64,000 nucleotides of DNA from Acidimicrobiales bacterium (GCA_027452005.1 DAIDHF010000001.1:1-64000), one strand, 5' to 3'. Shown: positions 1 through 10,902, counted from the stretch's first letter. Program-made: numbers and translations. The notes: a model not told the origin generated them from the sequence alone.

Positions 1-239
1 TAGGGGAATGGCTGAGAAGAGCTCTCTGGTAGAGGCCAGCAGGAAGCTAGTGGCTTCAGCCATCAGAGGACGTCACAGAAATGGATAGACGATCCGGTTT
101 CGTCTTGAAGAGGTGGTTACCTCGGCACATCGAATCCCAACTGAAAGTGTCTCAAAAGACTTACAAGTTCCGAAGTGGCCTATCCCTAAATCAAGGTGTG
201 ATCTTCCTCCGGGAAATGAATAGTTGATCGCGACCGTGA

Positions 240-524
240 TTATTGTTTTCTTTTCTTACCCATCCTATGGCCCAGTCGGTAGGAGAAAGAACTAACTGTT
301 TCGCTCTTTACGCGGTGACTACGACGATTCCAGTATATCCGCCAGATAGCTACCAGAACAACCAATATTGGACTTACAATAATTATTACAGTGGGATTGA
401 CACCGCCAAATAGAAGGGGGTGCGAGCCCAGTTGATGAAGCCGAATAGTCTCATATGTGTGGGCCACTATGTCGCCAATACCAAGGACTATAACCAACAC
501 GAGTAACTTTGAATCGCGACTCAT
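240..524 (-). CDS. small hypothetical membrane protein
   Basis: 94-aa ORF from ATG with two hydrophobic segments (KLLVLVIVLGIGDIVAH; VIIIVSPILVVLVAIW). Confidence 0.4.
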   Translation of the reverse strand: MSRDSKLLVLVIVLGIGDIVAHTYETIRLHQLGSHPLLFGGVNPTVIIIVSPILVVLVAIWRIYWNRRSHRVKSETVSSFSYRLGHRMGKKRKQ

Positions 525-1091
525 GATAGCTGGGTTTCTTGACGATATAAGTAGCGAATAATCATCCGCTCTCTAATGTGTAACTACCTGTTAGGTCGAT
601 CATGGTTTCCCAAACCTTGGAGAATTTATCGCTGACGAAGTTTGATAACATCAGATGGTCTATAAGCAAAATCTTGGATCTCGAACCTCAGCTGAAGTCG
701 GGCTAACATAAATACTCCATTCAATACACCGTAATATTGGCAATCGTAGCAAACTAAATTGCTAAATGCTCACATTGGAGGTGGCCCTGTTTCTGGGGAG
801 CCGCGCAGTCCCCGAAATTGAAATACTCTTCTCAGAAGGTTTTGCTGCCGTGTGGGAGGAACCTTGGCCCGAGAGCCCAAAGGCAGGCAATAGTGGTGTG
901 AGTACACCAGCTAGAGCAAACACCAGAGAAAATACACAGGCCACTCTAATAGATCTGGCCTCGATATGAACCACTTGTACTCCCTCCTTGCCCCCTCGGG
1001 CGCCTAGAACCCTAAATGTATCTGCCTGGATCTCCCCACGAGAGTTACCGGGTTACTTTCCAAAGGACAAAGGATAAATAGAATGTGTACA

Positions 1092-1117
1092 AACCCATAT
1101 TTTGCCAGATATGGGTT
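1092..1117. repeat. perfect 9-bp inverted repeat, 8-nt loop
   Basis: AACCCATAT-TTTGCCAG-ATATGGGTT in an otherwise gene-poor region. Confidence 0.6.
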
Positions 1118-1397
1118 AGTCTGGATTTACGCCCTTAGAGGAGGTTTGGCCACCACACCTGAAGAAATAATTGATCTATCTAGATTGATAGTGGCATCAA
1201 GAGCCGCGAGACCACTAATTCACCCAACAACTCAAATGCTCTGCGTTGTATAGGGCTAGGAGCAATGAGGTCGGTGTCTGGCATTGGTGACACCCGTGGT
1301 AATTCTTTTCAAGGTGCCCGGGTGGTTAGGTAGTTCCTGAAACTTGGCATAAAAGTAGCTCGCTTCAACGGTTTTTGGTATAGATTGCTAGAAGATT

Positions 1398-1664
1398 ATG
1401 GGTGACGGAAACTTATCAAGAGTAACTAAGGCTCTATCGGTGTTCTTCAAGGTTCCCGAGAGTGTAATTGATCTAGACTCAAATCTTCTCAACCCAGAGG
1501 GATTTCAGTTGGGAGATCGACTCCTAGACTCCTTGGAGATAGTTGAACTTATTGCTGTTATTGAGGACACCTTGGAGTGTTCATTAGACGCTTTTATTGA
1601 AAAGCAAGACCGTATGTCGTTGCGGGAGTTGTGTTCCAGGGTTGTTACTTTCGCTGAAGGCTAG
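1398..1664 (+). CDS. acyl carrier protein
   Basis: 88 aa; phosphopantetheine-site motif DSLEIVELIAVIEDTL typical of ACPs; immediately upstream of an acyl-AMP ligase. Confidence 0.8.
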   Translation: MGDGNLSRVTKALSVFFKVPESVIDLDSNLLNPEGFQLGDRLLDSLEIVELIAVIEDTLECSLDAFIEKQDRMSLRELCSRVVTFAEG

Positions 1665-1666
1665 TT

Positions 1667-3358
1667 GTGGGCTTGAGCTATCAAGGCCTGATTGAACTAC
1701 TAGACAAGTCATCTTCAACCGATGGCCAGGTGATCTTTGCCGATCCCCGCGAGCAGGTGGTTCGCTTTTCCGAGATATGGAAGATGGCCCATCAGGCCGG
1801 CTTCATCATGGGTCAGGACCACCGTGAAGGCACTACTGTGGCTGGAATTTTGCGTCCTAATTTGGCCTGTATCGTGACGTTATTTGGAGCTTGGCTTGCG
1901 GGTGTCAGATTTGCCTCATTGCCTGACCGGGCTCGAGGAATGACCGAGGCCGAACATGCCGAGCAGATTGACTCGATTTTGGAACTGGTTGGTGGCGAAT
2001 TTGTTTATGAGTCTTATCCGGGGGAGATAGGAAACCTTAGCCGGGGAGTGCTGGCCCCCTATCAAGGGATACTTGACAAGATAGGCGAATCAACCCAGAT
2101 GACGAGTGGTGGTAATGCGGGGATCCTGATCCAGTTTACGTCGGGATCTACCTCGTCCCCTAAAGGGGTAGTTATTGGGATGGATGAGATCGGCTGGAAC
2201 GTGTCGTCGATGAGTGAGGCCTTTTGCTTCCGGCCGGGAGATACCTCGAGCTCTTGGCTGCCGCTATCTCATGACATGGGACTAATTGGAACCTTCTTGT
2301 TGCCGTGTGTGTCCATGACAGCTTCCATGGGGGGTATTTCCAAGGTCTGGCTTATAACACCAGAGAGTTTTGTGAGAGATCCCCTGGGGTGGCTGCGGGT
2401 TGACCAGGGAGCATCGGCAAGCTTTTCTATGATCCCAAACTTTGCCCTGGATCTAATAGCGCGAAAGCTAAAAAATGCAACAGGCCTAAACCTGTCTAAC
2501 TTTCGCAATTTGATCGTGTCGGCTGAGACGGTGCGCGCCTCGACGCTGGGCAAGTTTTCATATTTGGCTCGTGAGTTCGGCTTCAACGAGCTGGCTTTTC
2601 AACCTGCATATGGAATGGCCGAGACTACCTTGGGGGCAACTACGGTTAGGGGGGACGAACTATGGTCAAGTGTTGTACTAGAACGAGAAGCATATTCCGA
2701 AGGCAAACTGAATGTGGTTTCCAAGCACGCTGGTACTCAAGATTCACACCTAAATTTGACTGGTGAATTTCTGGCCAGCTTTGAAGAGGTCGTGTGTCTA
2801 GGAAGACCGTTTCCCGGGTTTGAGATGAAAATAGATACACAGGCAAGTGATGACTTGGGTAGGGTAAGTCTAAAGAGCGGTTCGATTGCACAAGAGCTAG
2901 TTGGGACAAAGAGTCTAGAGTTACAAGATGGGTTTTATCAGACCGAAGACCTGGGTTTTTGCGTGGATAACGAACTCTATTTTGCCGGACGCTGTGATGA
3001 CTGGATGGTCATTCGAGGAAGAAACCTCGATGCCCGGGCAATCGAGCTAGCCTCTTCTCGGTCACCGGCGGTAAGAGACGGCAACTGTGTGGTAGTCCCG
3101 GATGAATCCGGAACCTACGCTGTAGTTGCCGAGCCAGCCGTGACTGTGGCTTCAAGTGAGCCAATTTCCCGAGATCAGATTGACGAGATCATCAACTACG
3201 CCTTGGGGGTATCGGGGATTACCCCGTCTAGGATAGTTATTGTAGATAGAGGCTCACTCCCTAAGACCCCGAGTGGAAAGATTCAGCGCCGAAAGGTATC
3301 AGTCATGCTCGACAACCTAGAAGGCAAGATCGCGCAGTTCTGGACAAAAGAAAAGTAA
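1667..3358 (+). CDS. fatty acyl-AMP ligase-like AMP-dependent synthetase
   Basis: AMP-binding motif FTSGSTSSPKGV, FAAL-like SWLPLSHDMGLIG, C-terminal PKTPSGKIQRRK lysine motif. Confidence 0.85.
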   Translation: MGLSYQGLIELLDKSSSTDGQVIFADPREQVVRFSEIWKMAHQAGFIMGQDHREGTTVAGILRPNLACIVTLFGAWLAGVRFASLPDRARGMTEAEHAEQIDSILELVGGEFVYESYPGEIGNLSRGVLAPYQGILDKIGESTQMTSGGNAGILIQFTSGSTSSPKGVVIGMDEIGWNVSSMSEAFCFRPGDTSSSWLPLSHDMGLIGTFLLPCVSMTASMGGISKVWLITPESFVRDPLGWLRVDQGASASFSMIPNFALDLIARKLKNATGLNLSNFRNLIVSAETVRASTLGKFSYLAREFGFNELAFQPAYGMAETTLGATTVRGDELWSSVVLEREAYSEGKLNVVSKHAGTQDSHLNLTGEFLASFEEVVCLGRPFPGFEMKIDTQASDDLGRVSLKSGSIAQELVGTKSLELQDGFYQTEDLGFCVDNELYFAGRCDDWMVIRGRNLDARAIELASSRSPAVRDGNCVVVPDESGTYAVVAEPAVTVASSEPISRDQIDEIINYALGVSGITPSRIVIVDRGSLPKTPSGKIQRRKVSVMLDNLEGKIAQFWTKEK

Positions 3359-3418
3359 GCCGAGAGTTAGAAGGCCCTGGGGTTACCTCGTAACTAAAGT
3401 TGGGCCCGGCCAAGTTGT

Positions 3419-4480
3419 TCAGCCTTGAGTCAACAGTTCTATGGTTCTGTCAATTATCCAGTTGGCGTCGCTCATATTTATGTCTCTGGTTCTGAGGGTT
3501 AGGGTAGAGTCTCCACCAGCTAGACGAACTGCAGCAAAGGAGACCCCTGATCGTCCTCGGGCAACCGGGTAACCCTCCATCCTGGTTACCCCAGGCATGA
3601 CTTGACGCCCTAGGTTGGTGAGCAAAACTGTATCAGATGCTCGCTCTGCTAAGACTCCCAGAAACTTTAGGTATCGAGAGGTATGGCGAATCTCCCAAGG
3701 TTCTGCTGGGGTAGACAGGGCCCGCTGGATCTTCTCTGAGATATTCCTGGATGCCCTAGAGTCGATCCGTCGGTAGGTTGAGCGATTTTCGGCGCCTCCG
3801 TCAAGGGCTATTCCAAGAGAAAGTCCGACCCTCTTACAAGGCTTACCACGTGTTTTACTAAATTCGCAGCTGGCTGCCAGGCAGGCCATTGGAAGGAAAG
3901 ATGTTATGCCGGCACCGATTATTGGGAGATTTCGTGCTACAAACGAGTCAAAATCGGGTCGTTGAGACGAGCGAGCAACCGGGTTGGCTGGAAGGAGTAC
4001 CCTTTTTAGAGCTGCCCAAGGGAATTGGGCTTTGGCGGGTGAAGGAGGTGGGCTTGTAGCTGGAATCACGCCACACAACAGTAGTTTCATGGCCACAATA
4101 AGACGTGCTCCATCGAGGGCACAGTGGTGTACAAAAAAACTAACCCAATGGCCATCTGGACCAACGAGTATCCTAAGGGCAGGCTCGTTAGCGAGATCAA
4201 AGCGCCTAAGCATACTCGGTGGTGTCCTGTCATCACTCGTAGCAACTTCTACCACGGGAGGGGAAGCCGGGATCCAAAAAGTGCCCTCAATCCTTGAGGA
4301 GACCGTTGGAAGAGACTGGCTCAGGGTGTCGAGTCGAGACTCAATCATCTGGCACACTCGGGCGGCTCCAGTTCCCGTTAGAGAACTGTCAAGATAACAC
4401 GTTGCTACCACGGTCCAAGAGGTCTTTTGGTCTGGATGATGGAGGATTGCCAGTTCAGACTGGTTGAGAGCGATTGACAT
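3419..4480 (-). CDS. condensation/WS-DGAT-like acyltransferase
   Basis: HHCALDG (HHxxxDG) motif and C-terminal TVLLTNLGRQ; likely ATG start in a TAATG overlap with the thiD stop (track start 4489 is a TTG). Confidence 0.65.
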   Translation of the reverse strand: MSIALNQSELAILHHPDQKTSWTVVATCYLDSSLTGTGAARVCQMIESRLDTLSQSLPTVSSRIEGTFWIPASPPVVEVATSDDRTPPSMLRRFDLANEPALRILVGPDGHWVSFFVHHCALDGARLIVAMKLLLCGVIPATSPPPSPAKAQFPWAALKRVLLPANPVARSSQRPDFDSFVARNLPIIGAGITSFLPMACLAASCEFSKTRGKPCKRVGLSLGIALDGGAENRSTYRRIDSRASRNISEKIQRALSTPAEPWEIRHTSRYLKFLGVLAERASDTVLLTNLGRQVMPGVTRMEGYPVARGRSGVSFAAVRLAGGDSTLTLRTRDINMSDANWIIDRTIELLTQG

Positions 4481-5310
4481 TAGCTCCAAGCCTCATTATT
4501 TAGGAAGAAGTGGTCAAGTGGGCCATGGCCTTTTCCAAGGGTCCACCCCGCAGATCCAAGGAGTGCTTTTTGTACGTACTGCTTTGCCAGCTTGACGCTA
4601 TTGATCATGTCGTTTCCAAGGGCCAAATAGGAGCATATTGCACTAGACAAACTACAGCCGGTTCCGTGGTTATTTCTTGTGTCAATGAAGGGATAAGAAA
4701 AGGTCTCGAGATGGTCGCCATCAAACAAAAAGTCGGTGGCCATGTTTGAAATACCTTGGAGGGAAAATTCAGGTAAGTGCCCACCTTTTATGAGTACATT
4801 TTTTGCACCAAGCTTGTAGATCGAGCGTGCAGCAAGTTCGATGGATGCCACCGAATCGATTGTAACTCCAGATAAGAGCTGAGCCTCAAACAGGTTAGGT
4901 GTGACCAAAGTGGCTAGTTGTATCAACGTCTCTTTATAGCGCGCTACTGTGCCGTCTCCCAGGAGGCTCGTGCCTGTCGACGATACCAAGACTGGGTCTA
5001 CAACCAATGGACACAATTGTAGTTGAGAAAAGATCTTGGCAAGAGTGTCGAGATTTGCTGAGCTTCCCACCATTCCGGTCTTGATGGCCGAAATTGTAAA
5101 GTCATCAAATAGACAGTCGATCTGTTCGTAGAGTTGATCGGGGGGAGTTGGGTATATTTGGCGTACCTCATGGGTATTTTGGATGGTTGAGGCAGATATT
5201 ACTCCCAAACCATAGGTCCCAAGGGCACTGAAGGTTTTTAGATCACACAAAAGACCTGCTCCAGCCCCAGGGTCGAGTCCGGCGACCGAAAGAACCACGG
5301 TTGGATTCAT
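4480..5310 (-). CDS. thiD: hydroxymethylpyrimidine/phosphomethylpyrimidine kinase
   Basis: SVAGLDPGAGAGLLCDLKTFSALGTYG and NNHGTGCSLSSAI motifs of ThiD. Confidence 0.92.
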   Translation of the reverse strand: MNPTVVLSVAGLDPGAGAGLLCDLKTFSALGTYGLGVISASTIQNTHEVRQIYPTPPDQLYEQIDCLFDDFTISAIKTGMVGSSANLDTLAKIFSQLQLCPLVVDPVLVSSTGTSLLGDGTVARYKETLIQLATLVTPNLFEAQLLSGVTIDSVASIELAARSIYKLGAKNVLIKGGHLPEFSLQGISNMATDFLFDGDHLETFSYPFIDTRNNHGTGCSLSSAICSYLALGNDMINSVKLAKQYVQKALLGSAGWTLGKGHGPLDHFFLNNEAWS

Positions 5311-5316
5311 GGGAAT

Positions 5317-6129
<813 letters not shown>

Positions 6130-6324
6130 TTATAGCGTGTTCGACATCTTAGGCCTATTTAGGTATCCCCACTAGCTCTACGGGTACTAGTAAACTAGCT
6201 TGCCTGAGCCCGCATGGACCGATATCACCACTTGTGTTGTCGTGGAAGTCGATACCATCATGATGCCTTGAGGAGACTGGCGACTTTGGCCGTTGGAGAA
6301 GTCAAGTTGTATAGGAAGTAGGTC

Positions 6325-7392
6325 GTGGAGAGAAGTTACTATCAGCCAAAGGAACGACGGAACTTTGCGCTAATACTTGTTGGCATAATTGTAGTGGGGC
6401 TAATAGTGCTTGGTATTGAAAATCGACTTACGGCCACTAAAGGCGCGTCAACGACAACTACCAGGCAAGCCATATCGACAACCACGACTCAGGTGCCACT
6501 GTGGAAGAAGACCTTTTCAGTCGGGGTCCAAAGCCAAATTGTACAAGAATCACTAGGTGCCGGTCATATACGGGTAATTTCAACCACCATCAGGTATCCG
6601 GTTGTAAAATCTCAGAGCACCTCAGAGATTGCTCAGGGAACCCCAGACGTAACCGACGGTCCCTATCCACTCATTGTATTCTCCCAAGGATTTGATATCT
6701 CTGCCAACGTGTACTCTCAGCTCATCGATACATGGGTGGCAGCGGGCTTTGTCGTTTTGTCACCTGAGTATCCATATACCGATCCGTCATTTCCCGGTGG
6801 AGTAGACCGGAGCGATCTGGTAAACCACCCACGTGATCTGTCTTACATGATTACCTGGGCACTAGATCAGAACGAGATATCAGGTTCGGTTCTCTTCAAG
6901 CTCATAGATCCAAATGAGATTGCGGTGGCCGGGCAGTCAGATGGGGGAGACGTGTCACTGGCTGTCGGATTTGGGACGTGTTGTTTAGACTCGCGGGTAA
7001 AGGCAGTGGTGAGTCTGTCAGGTGCAGAATATGCCCCATTCGGAGGAACGTATTTTTCAGGACCCGCACTTCCATTTTTAGTTACCCAAGGTACGGCCGA
7101 TGACATAAATCCTCCATCGTGTAGCGTACAAATCTATAACGCCGCGGGAGCTCCAAAGTTCTATCTCAGTCTCCTTGGAGCCAACCACCTTGAGCCCTAT
7201 TCGGGCACTGACACGTACTTGCCGATTACTGAAAACGTCTCGACGGAGTTCCTTGAGAGTTACCTCCAGCATGATCCCAATTCTCAGGCCCAGATGCAGT
7301 CAAGTGGGAATCAGATCGGTATTTCAACTTTACAAGAAGACGGGACTGTTCCTCAGGTGGCCGGTACTTGTCCGGGTGCACCAGCGTCTTAG
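6325..7392 (+). CDS. membrane-anchored/secreted alpha/beta hydrolase (chlorophyllase/dienelactone hydrolase-like)
   Basis: N-terminal TM followed by Thr-rich linker; PLIVFSQGFD and nucleophile-elbow-like AVAGQSDGGDVSL. Confidence 0.7.
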   Translation: MERSYYQPKERRNFALILVGIIVVGLIVLGIENRLTATKGASTTTTRQAISTTTTQVPLWKKTFSVGVQSQIVQESLGAGHIRVISTTIRYPVVKSQSTSEIAQGTPDVTDGPYPLIVFSQGFDISANVYSQLIDTWVAAGFVVLSPEYPYTDPSFPGGVDRSDLVNHPRDLSYMITWALDQNEISGSVLFKLIDPNEIAVAGQSDGGDVSLAVGFGTCCLDSRVKAVVSLSGAEYAPFGGTYFSGPALPFLVTQGTADDINPPSCSVQIYNAAGAPKFYLSLLGANHLEPYSGTDTYLPITENVSTEFLESYLQHDPNSQAQMQSSGNQIGISTLQEDGTVPQVAGTCPGAPAS

Positions 7393-7593
7393 CTCTGGAA
7401 CCTGTCCAATTGGCTAAGTACTCCGGCAAGCTCGTCCCGGTTATCTGCTAGTTGAGATCTTGAACAACCGGTGACCTTGAACTCCGCCTCATCTGACGAG
7501 GTCTGCGGTCCGTAGTCGTTCAAAAGGACCCGGGTGTGGGAAACTGCGTGAACTAGGCTTGCATGTTTTGCAATTCAAGGCGAGCCGGTCAGA

Positions 7594-8397
7594 CTACTTT
7601 GGCGACCTAGCCACCATGACGACGGCCTCGGCGATTACAGGCTCATAGGAGATGTCTTTAAAACCAGCACTCTCTAAGTATTTTTCCCAGACATCAATCC
7701 TCACCGGCCGTTCCTGGAGTCTTGCTGAAAAGCGCCAGACATTCTTCAGTATTCTCCACCACCCGGTTGGACCCTTTTTTGCCATAGTGAAGAGCTTTGA
7801 GGCGATGATCTGTCTGTCCCTGGAGTCTGACCCTCTTCCAAACATCATGTCCCCGATTACAAGGTATCCACCAGGTTTGAGCCATTGGTAAATGTGGGCA
7901 ATAGTAGCTTGTTTGTCGGAATCTAAGAGGTGATGTAAGACGTAGTTTGTAACTACCAAGTCGACACTTGCCGGGGGAAAGTCAAGAGTTTCAATTGGTG
8001 ACACAATGGGCTTTATATTGGAAATCCCCTTGGCCGCCGCATTGTCTACCAGGAGATCGAGCATTGACTTGCTAATGTCCACTGCCCAGACCTCCCTTAC
8101 CAGGGGAGCAATTGGTATGGCTAGCTGTCCCGTTCCGGTTCCCAAATCAACGGCAATTGCGTTGGGGTCTGCTTTGATTTTTGAAAGTACACTTTCTACA
8201 ACTTTTGACAGTCCAGTTGCACCACCAGCCTCCCAGTTGCCAGCCAGACGAGTCCAGCGTTTGCGCTGATGGTCAACCGCATTTGACCTGACAAATGAGC
8301 TTTTCAGGTCCCTTCCAGGTAGCGAGAATTTTGGGCCCGAGTCGTTGTCTTGAGGCAGCACAGAGCCTAATCTAATACGGAAACCTTTCCGTAACAT
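7594..8397 (-). CDS. class I SAM-dependent methyltransferase
   Basis: AVDLGTGTGQLAIPIAPLVREVWAVDIS motif I; start trimmed to an internal ATG at 8397 to avoid overlap with the + gene. Confidence 0.8.
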   Translation of the reverse strand: MLRKGFRIRLGSVLPQDNDSGPKFSLPGRDLKSSFVRSNAVDHQRKRWTRLAGNWEAGGATGLSKVVESVLSKIKADPNAIAVDLGTGTGQLAIPIAPLVREVWAVDISKSMLDLLVDNAAAKGISNIKPIVSPIETLDFPPASVDLVVTNYVLHHLLDSDKQATIAHIYQWLKPGGYLVIGDMMFGRGSDSRDRQIIASKLFTMAKKGPTGWWRILKNVWRFSARLQERPVRIDVWEKYLESAGFKDISYEPVIAEAVVMVARSPK

Positions 8398-8424
8398 GAC
8401 ATTGCAGGGTAATTTAGGACCAAG

Positions 8425-9954
8425 TTGGTAACTGGAGAAAATAGTGACGCGGGCAACGGCCCTGAGGAGAGTACTAGATATCGCGGGCCTAGACACTCTG
8501 CAAAGTCCCGGGCGAAATCGACCAACTATCCCCTTCGCCGTACCTTTTTTGGGTTACTTGCCCTGACAGCATTAGTTGTCGTTGGTCTGGCGGTTACCTC
8601 TAACCGGGGTGGTATCAACAAGCAAAAAGATCGTCGTGTTACCAGTACCTCAGCTCCGACTACCTCAGATACGACCGCTTCGCTGCCACTACTGAGCACT
8701 CCAACGTGGCGAGTGGCCTGGGGATCGCCAATGGCCTGGGGGGATGGAACAGCAGTCAATACTACGGTTAGAGAACTTGTAACAGTGGGGATTGGTGGGG
8801 TGGCCGTGAGGGTTCGACTCTCAAATCTCGATGGCAACGTTCCCTTGGACGTTGGAGCTGCAAGCGTAGCGCAGGACCTTCAAAACTCCCAGCTGGTCCC
8901 CGGGACCATCCAGAGCCTCACCTTTTCAGGTGCTCCGACTGTATCGATCCCAGTAGGTCAGGTGGTCTACAGCGACCCGGTCAATATGGCCGTGAGTACT
9001 GGCGAGACTCTCGCCGTGAGTGTATATGTGTCTAATGCCGACGTAGTAACAGTGCATCCGTGCTGTACAGAGGCCAACGTATCGTTTTTCACTCCAAACA
9101 ATGGCGGAAATCAGGTTACCCAGTCGTCTAACACCCCATTTACTTTTTCAAGCCCCTGGCCTAGGTGGGTAGATGCCCTAGACATCTTACAAGAGCCCAA
9201 TACGGCTCCAGCACAGGGGAGCATAGTTGTGTTGGGAGACTCAATCTCTGAAGGATTCAATGCCCCGATTCGCTGGACTGATATCTTGCAAAAAAGAATT
9301 GACATGTTGCCGACCGATGAGCAACGGGCCGTAATCAATGAGGCAATTACCGCAAATACTTTGTTGACTCTACCTGATGACTATTCTAAGACGGGAGGCG
9401 GTCAGTCTGGGCTTGATAGGATGGCCCAAGACGTGATTGATCAGTCAGGTGTTTCTGAAGTGATAATATTCCTTGGCACGAATGACCTGTTTTTTGGGGC
9501 CTCGGCAGATCAAATTATTGCGGGATATGAGCAGGCCATAGCGATGCTTCATGAGGCAAATCTAAAAGTTATCGGGGTAACTCTATTGCCGAGGATGGCT
9601 GGCAAGGAGCCCTGGAATCCTCAACAGCAGCAGTACTTGCAACAGATAAATACTTGGATAATGGGTCAGGGAAACTTCGACGGATACCTCGATTTTGCCC
9701 AGGTGATTGCTGACGATTACGACGGGTCGTGTATACCTACTTCAATCTATCCCCCGTTTGATTCGGGGGACCATCTTCATCCAAGTGCCGCCGGACAGAC
9801 GGCCATGGCCGATTCCGTGGCAGGGCCACAGTTGGGGCTTCCAACACTGGGTTATGTTCCAGAGTTGGTCCTTACAACCCCCACTAAAAACTGTCTGGGT
9901 GTTGCAGGTATCCCAGGACCTGTCGCCATGCCGACAGTTTCGCCGGTCAAGTAA
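8425..9954 (+). CDS. secreted/membrane-anchored SGNH/GDSL-family hydrolase
   Basis: N-terminal TM; block I VVLGDSISEGF, IIFLGTNDLFFG, DHLHPSAAGQ catalytic DxxH. Confidence 0.85.
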   Translation: MVTGENSDAGNGPEESTRYRGPRHSAKSRAKSTNYPLRRTFFGLLALTALVVVGLAVTSNRGGINKQKDRRVTSTSAPTTSDTTASLPLLSTPTWRVAWGSPMAWGDGTAVNTTVRELVTVGIGGVAVRVRLSNLDGNVPLDVGAASVAQDLQNSQLVPGTIQSLTFSGAPTVSIPVGQVVYSDPVNMAVSTGETLAVSVYVSNADVVTVHPCCTEANVSFFTPNNGGNQVTQSSNTPFTFSSPWPRWVDALDILQEPNTAPAQGSIVVLGDSISEGFNAPIRWTDILQKRIDMLPTDEQRAVINEAITANTLLTLPDDYSKTGGGQSGLDRMAQDVIDQSGVSEVIIFLGTNDLFFGASADQIIAGYEQAIAMLHEANLKVIGVTLLPRMAGKEPWNPQQQQYLQQINTWIMGQGNFDGYLDFAQVIADDYDGSCIPTSIYPPFDSGDHLHPSAAGQTAMADSVAGPQLGLPTLGYVPELVLTTPTKNCLGVAGIPGPVAMPTVSPVK

Positions 9955-9957
9955 CGT

Positions 9958-10653
9958 TCAAGGTGAATTCAAGTTGAGAATGTACCGAATAAAGGTCTCG
10001 CCCGAGCTATTGGTTAGCTGGGACTCTTGAGTAAAGCCCAGGTGCTCATAGAAGTGACGCGCCTGGGAGTCTGGAGGGGTAACTAAGACCAAAGTGTCAC
10101 GCTTGGCCATTTTAGACCTGTCTATCATGTCGTTAACCAAAAGCTTCCCTAGCCCTTTCCCTTGCAGCGGACCAGCTATCAGGAGATGAGTAATCTCGGC
10201 CTGGGTGGGCGAAGTTGATCTTGTAGAGTCCTCTAGAAAACTACCTGAGTTGGAAGTTCTGCCAAATTGCCGAAGTTTAGATGTGATAGATCTCTTTGCA
10301 ACCCGAAGTAGCGCCCTGGCATACCTCTTCGCCCTAGTCTTTATGATTAGATCTCTCAGTTGCGCATCTCTAAGGCTTTGGCCTACCAAGGAAAGTGCTA
10401 GAGAAGTACCGTCGGTGGACAACATGGACTTGTAGTGAGAACTCGGATCCAATGAACCCAGTAGTAGTCCCGACAGTGATTGGTCTTCAAACACTCCTGT
10501 CGCAACTCCATATGGACTTTTCATCCAGGCTCGGTAGTAGCGTTCTAGAAAACGTCCCCCGCACCTGACCAAGAACTCCTCGTCAAGAATTTCCATGTGT
10601 AGGTCTACAGCACGAGGGATGTCCAATAGCCCAAGTGGCTTAACCTCAAACAT
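9958..10653 (-). CDS. GNAT-family N-acetyltransferase
   Basis: HLLIAGPLQGKGLGKLLVNDMI acetyl-CoA binding motif and ARHFYEHLGF. Confidence 0.75.
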   Translation of the reverse strand: MFEVKPLGLLDIPRAVDLHMEILDEEFLVRCGGRFLERYYRAWMKSPYGVATGVFEDQSLSGLLLGSLDPSSHYKSMLSTDGTSLALSLVGQSLRDAQLRDLIIKTRAKRYARALLRVAKRSITSKLRQFGRTSNSGSFLEDSTRSTSPTQAEITHLLIAGPLQGKGLGKLLVNDMIDRSKMAKRDTLVLVTPPDSQARHFYEHLGFTQESQLTNSSGETFIRYILNLNSP

Positions 10654-10667
10654 TGGCCAATAATACC

Positions 10668-10877
10668 CTAACCACCAGGGGCTGCAGAAACAATCTCAAT
10701 TACGTCGTTTCCCGAAACCGGTGTAGTGCTCCACTTGGATCTTGGGATTATTTCTCGATTTATGGATATGGCAACTCCCTTGGCCGGGAAAGATAGTAGT
10801 TCGAGAATATCTCCAAGAAACTTTCCCGCTGGGGCTTGCTGAGATCTTCCGTTGATGGTTATGGAAATATGGTTCAT
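10668..10877 (-). CDS. thiS: sulfur carrier protein ThiS
   Basis: 69 aa from internal ATG at 10877: MNHISITINGRSQQ...VEIVSAAPGG-like with C-terminal GG; between thiO and GNAT. Track ORF (134 aa) is over-extended into thiO. Confidence 0.88.
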   Translation of the reverse strand: MNHISITINGRSQQAPAGKFLGDILELLSFPAKGVAISINREIIPRSKWSTTPVSGNDVIEIVSAAPGG

Positions 10878-10902
10878 GTTTTTTAGGCAAGTTTCCAAAA
10901 TA

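Noticed and set aside
762-974. Overlapping ORFs on both strands (70 and 67 aa); the minus one looks signal-peptide-like
   Set aside because: Both short, fully overlapping, no RBS or homology support; cannot decide that either is real.
3984-4397. 137-aa plus-strand ORF
   Set aside because: Antisense to the acyltransferase; low-complexity composition, no domain.
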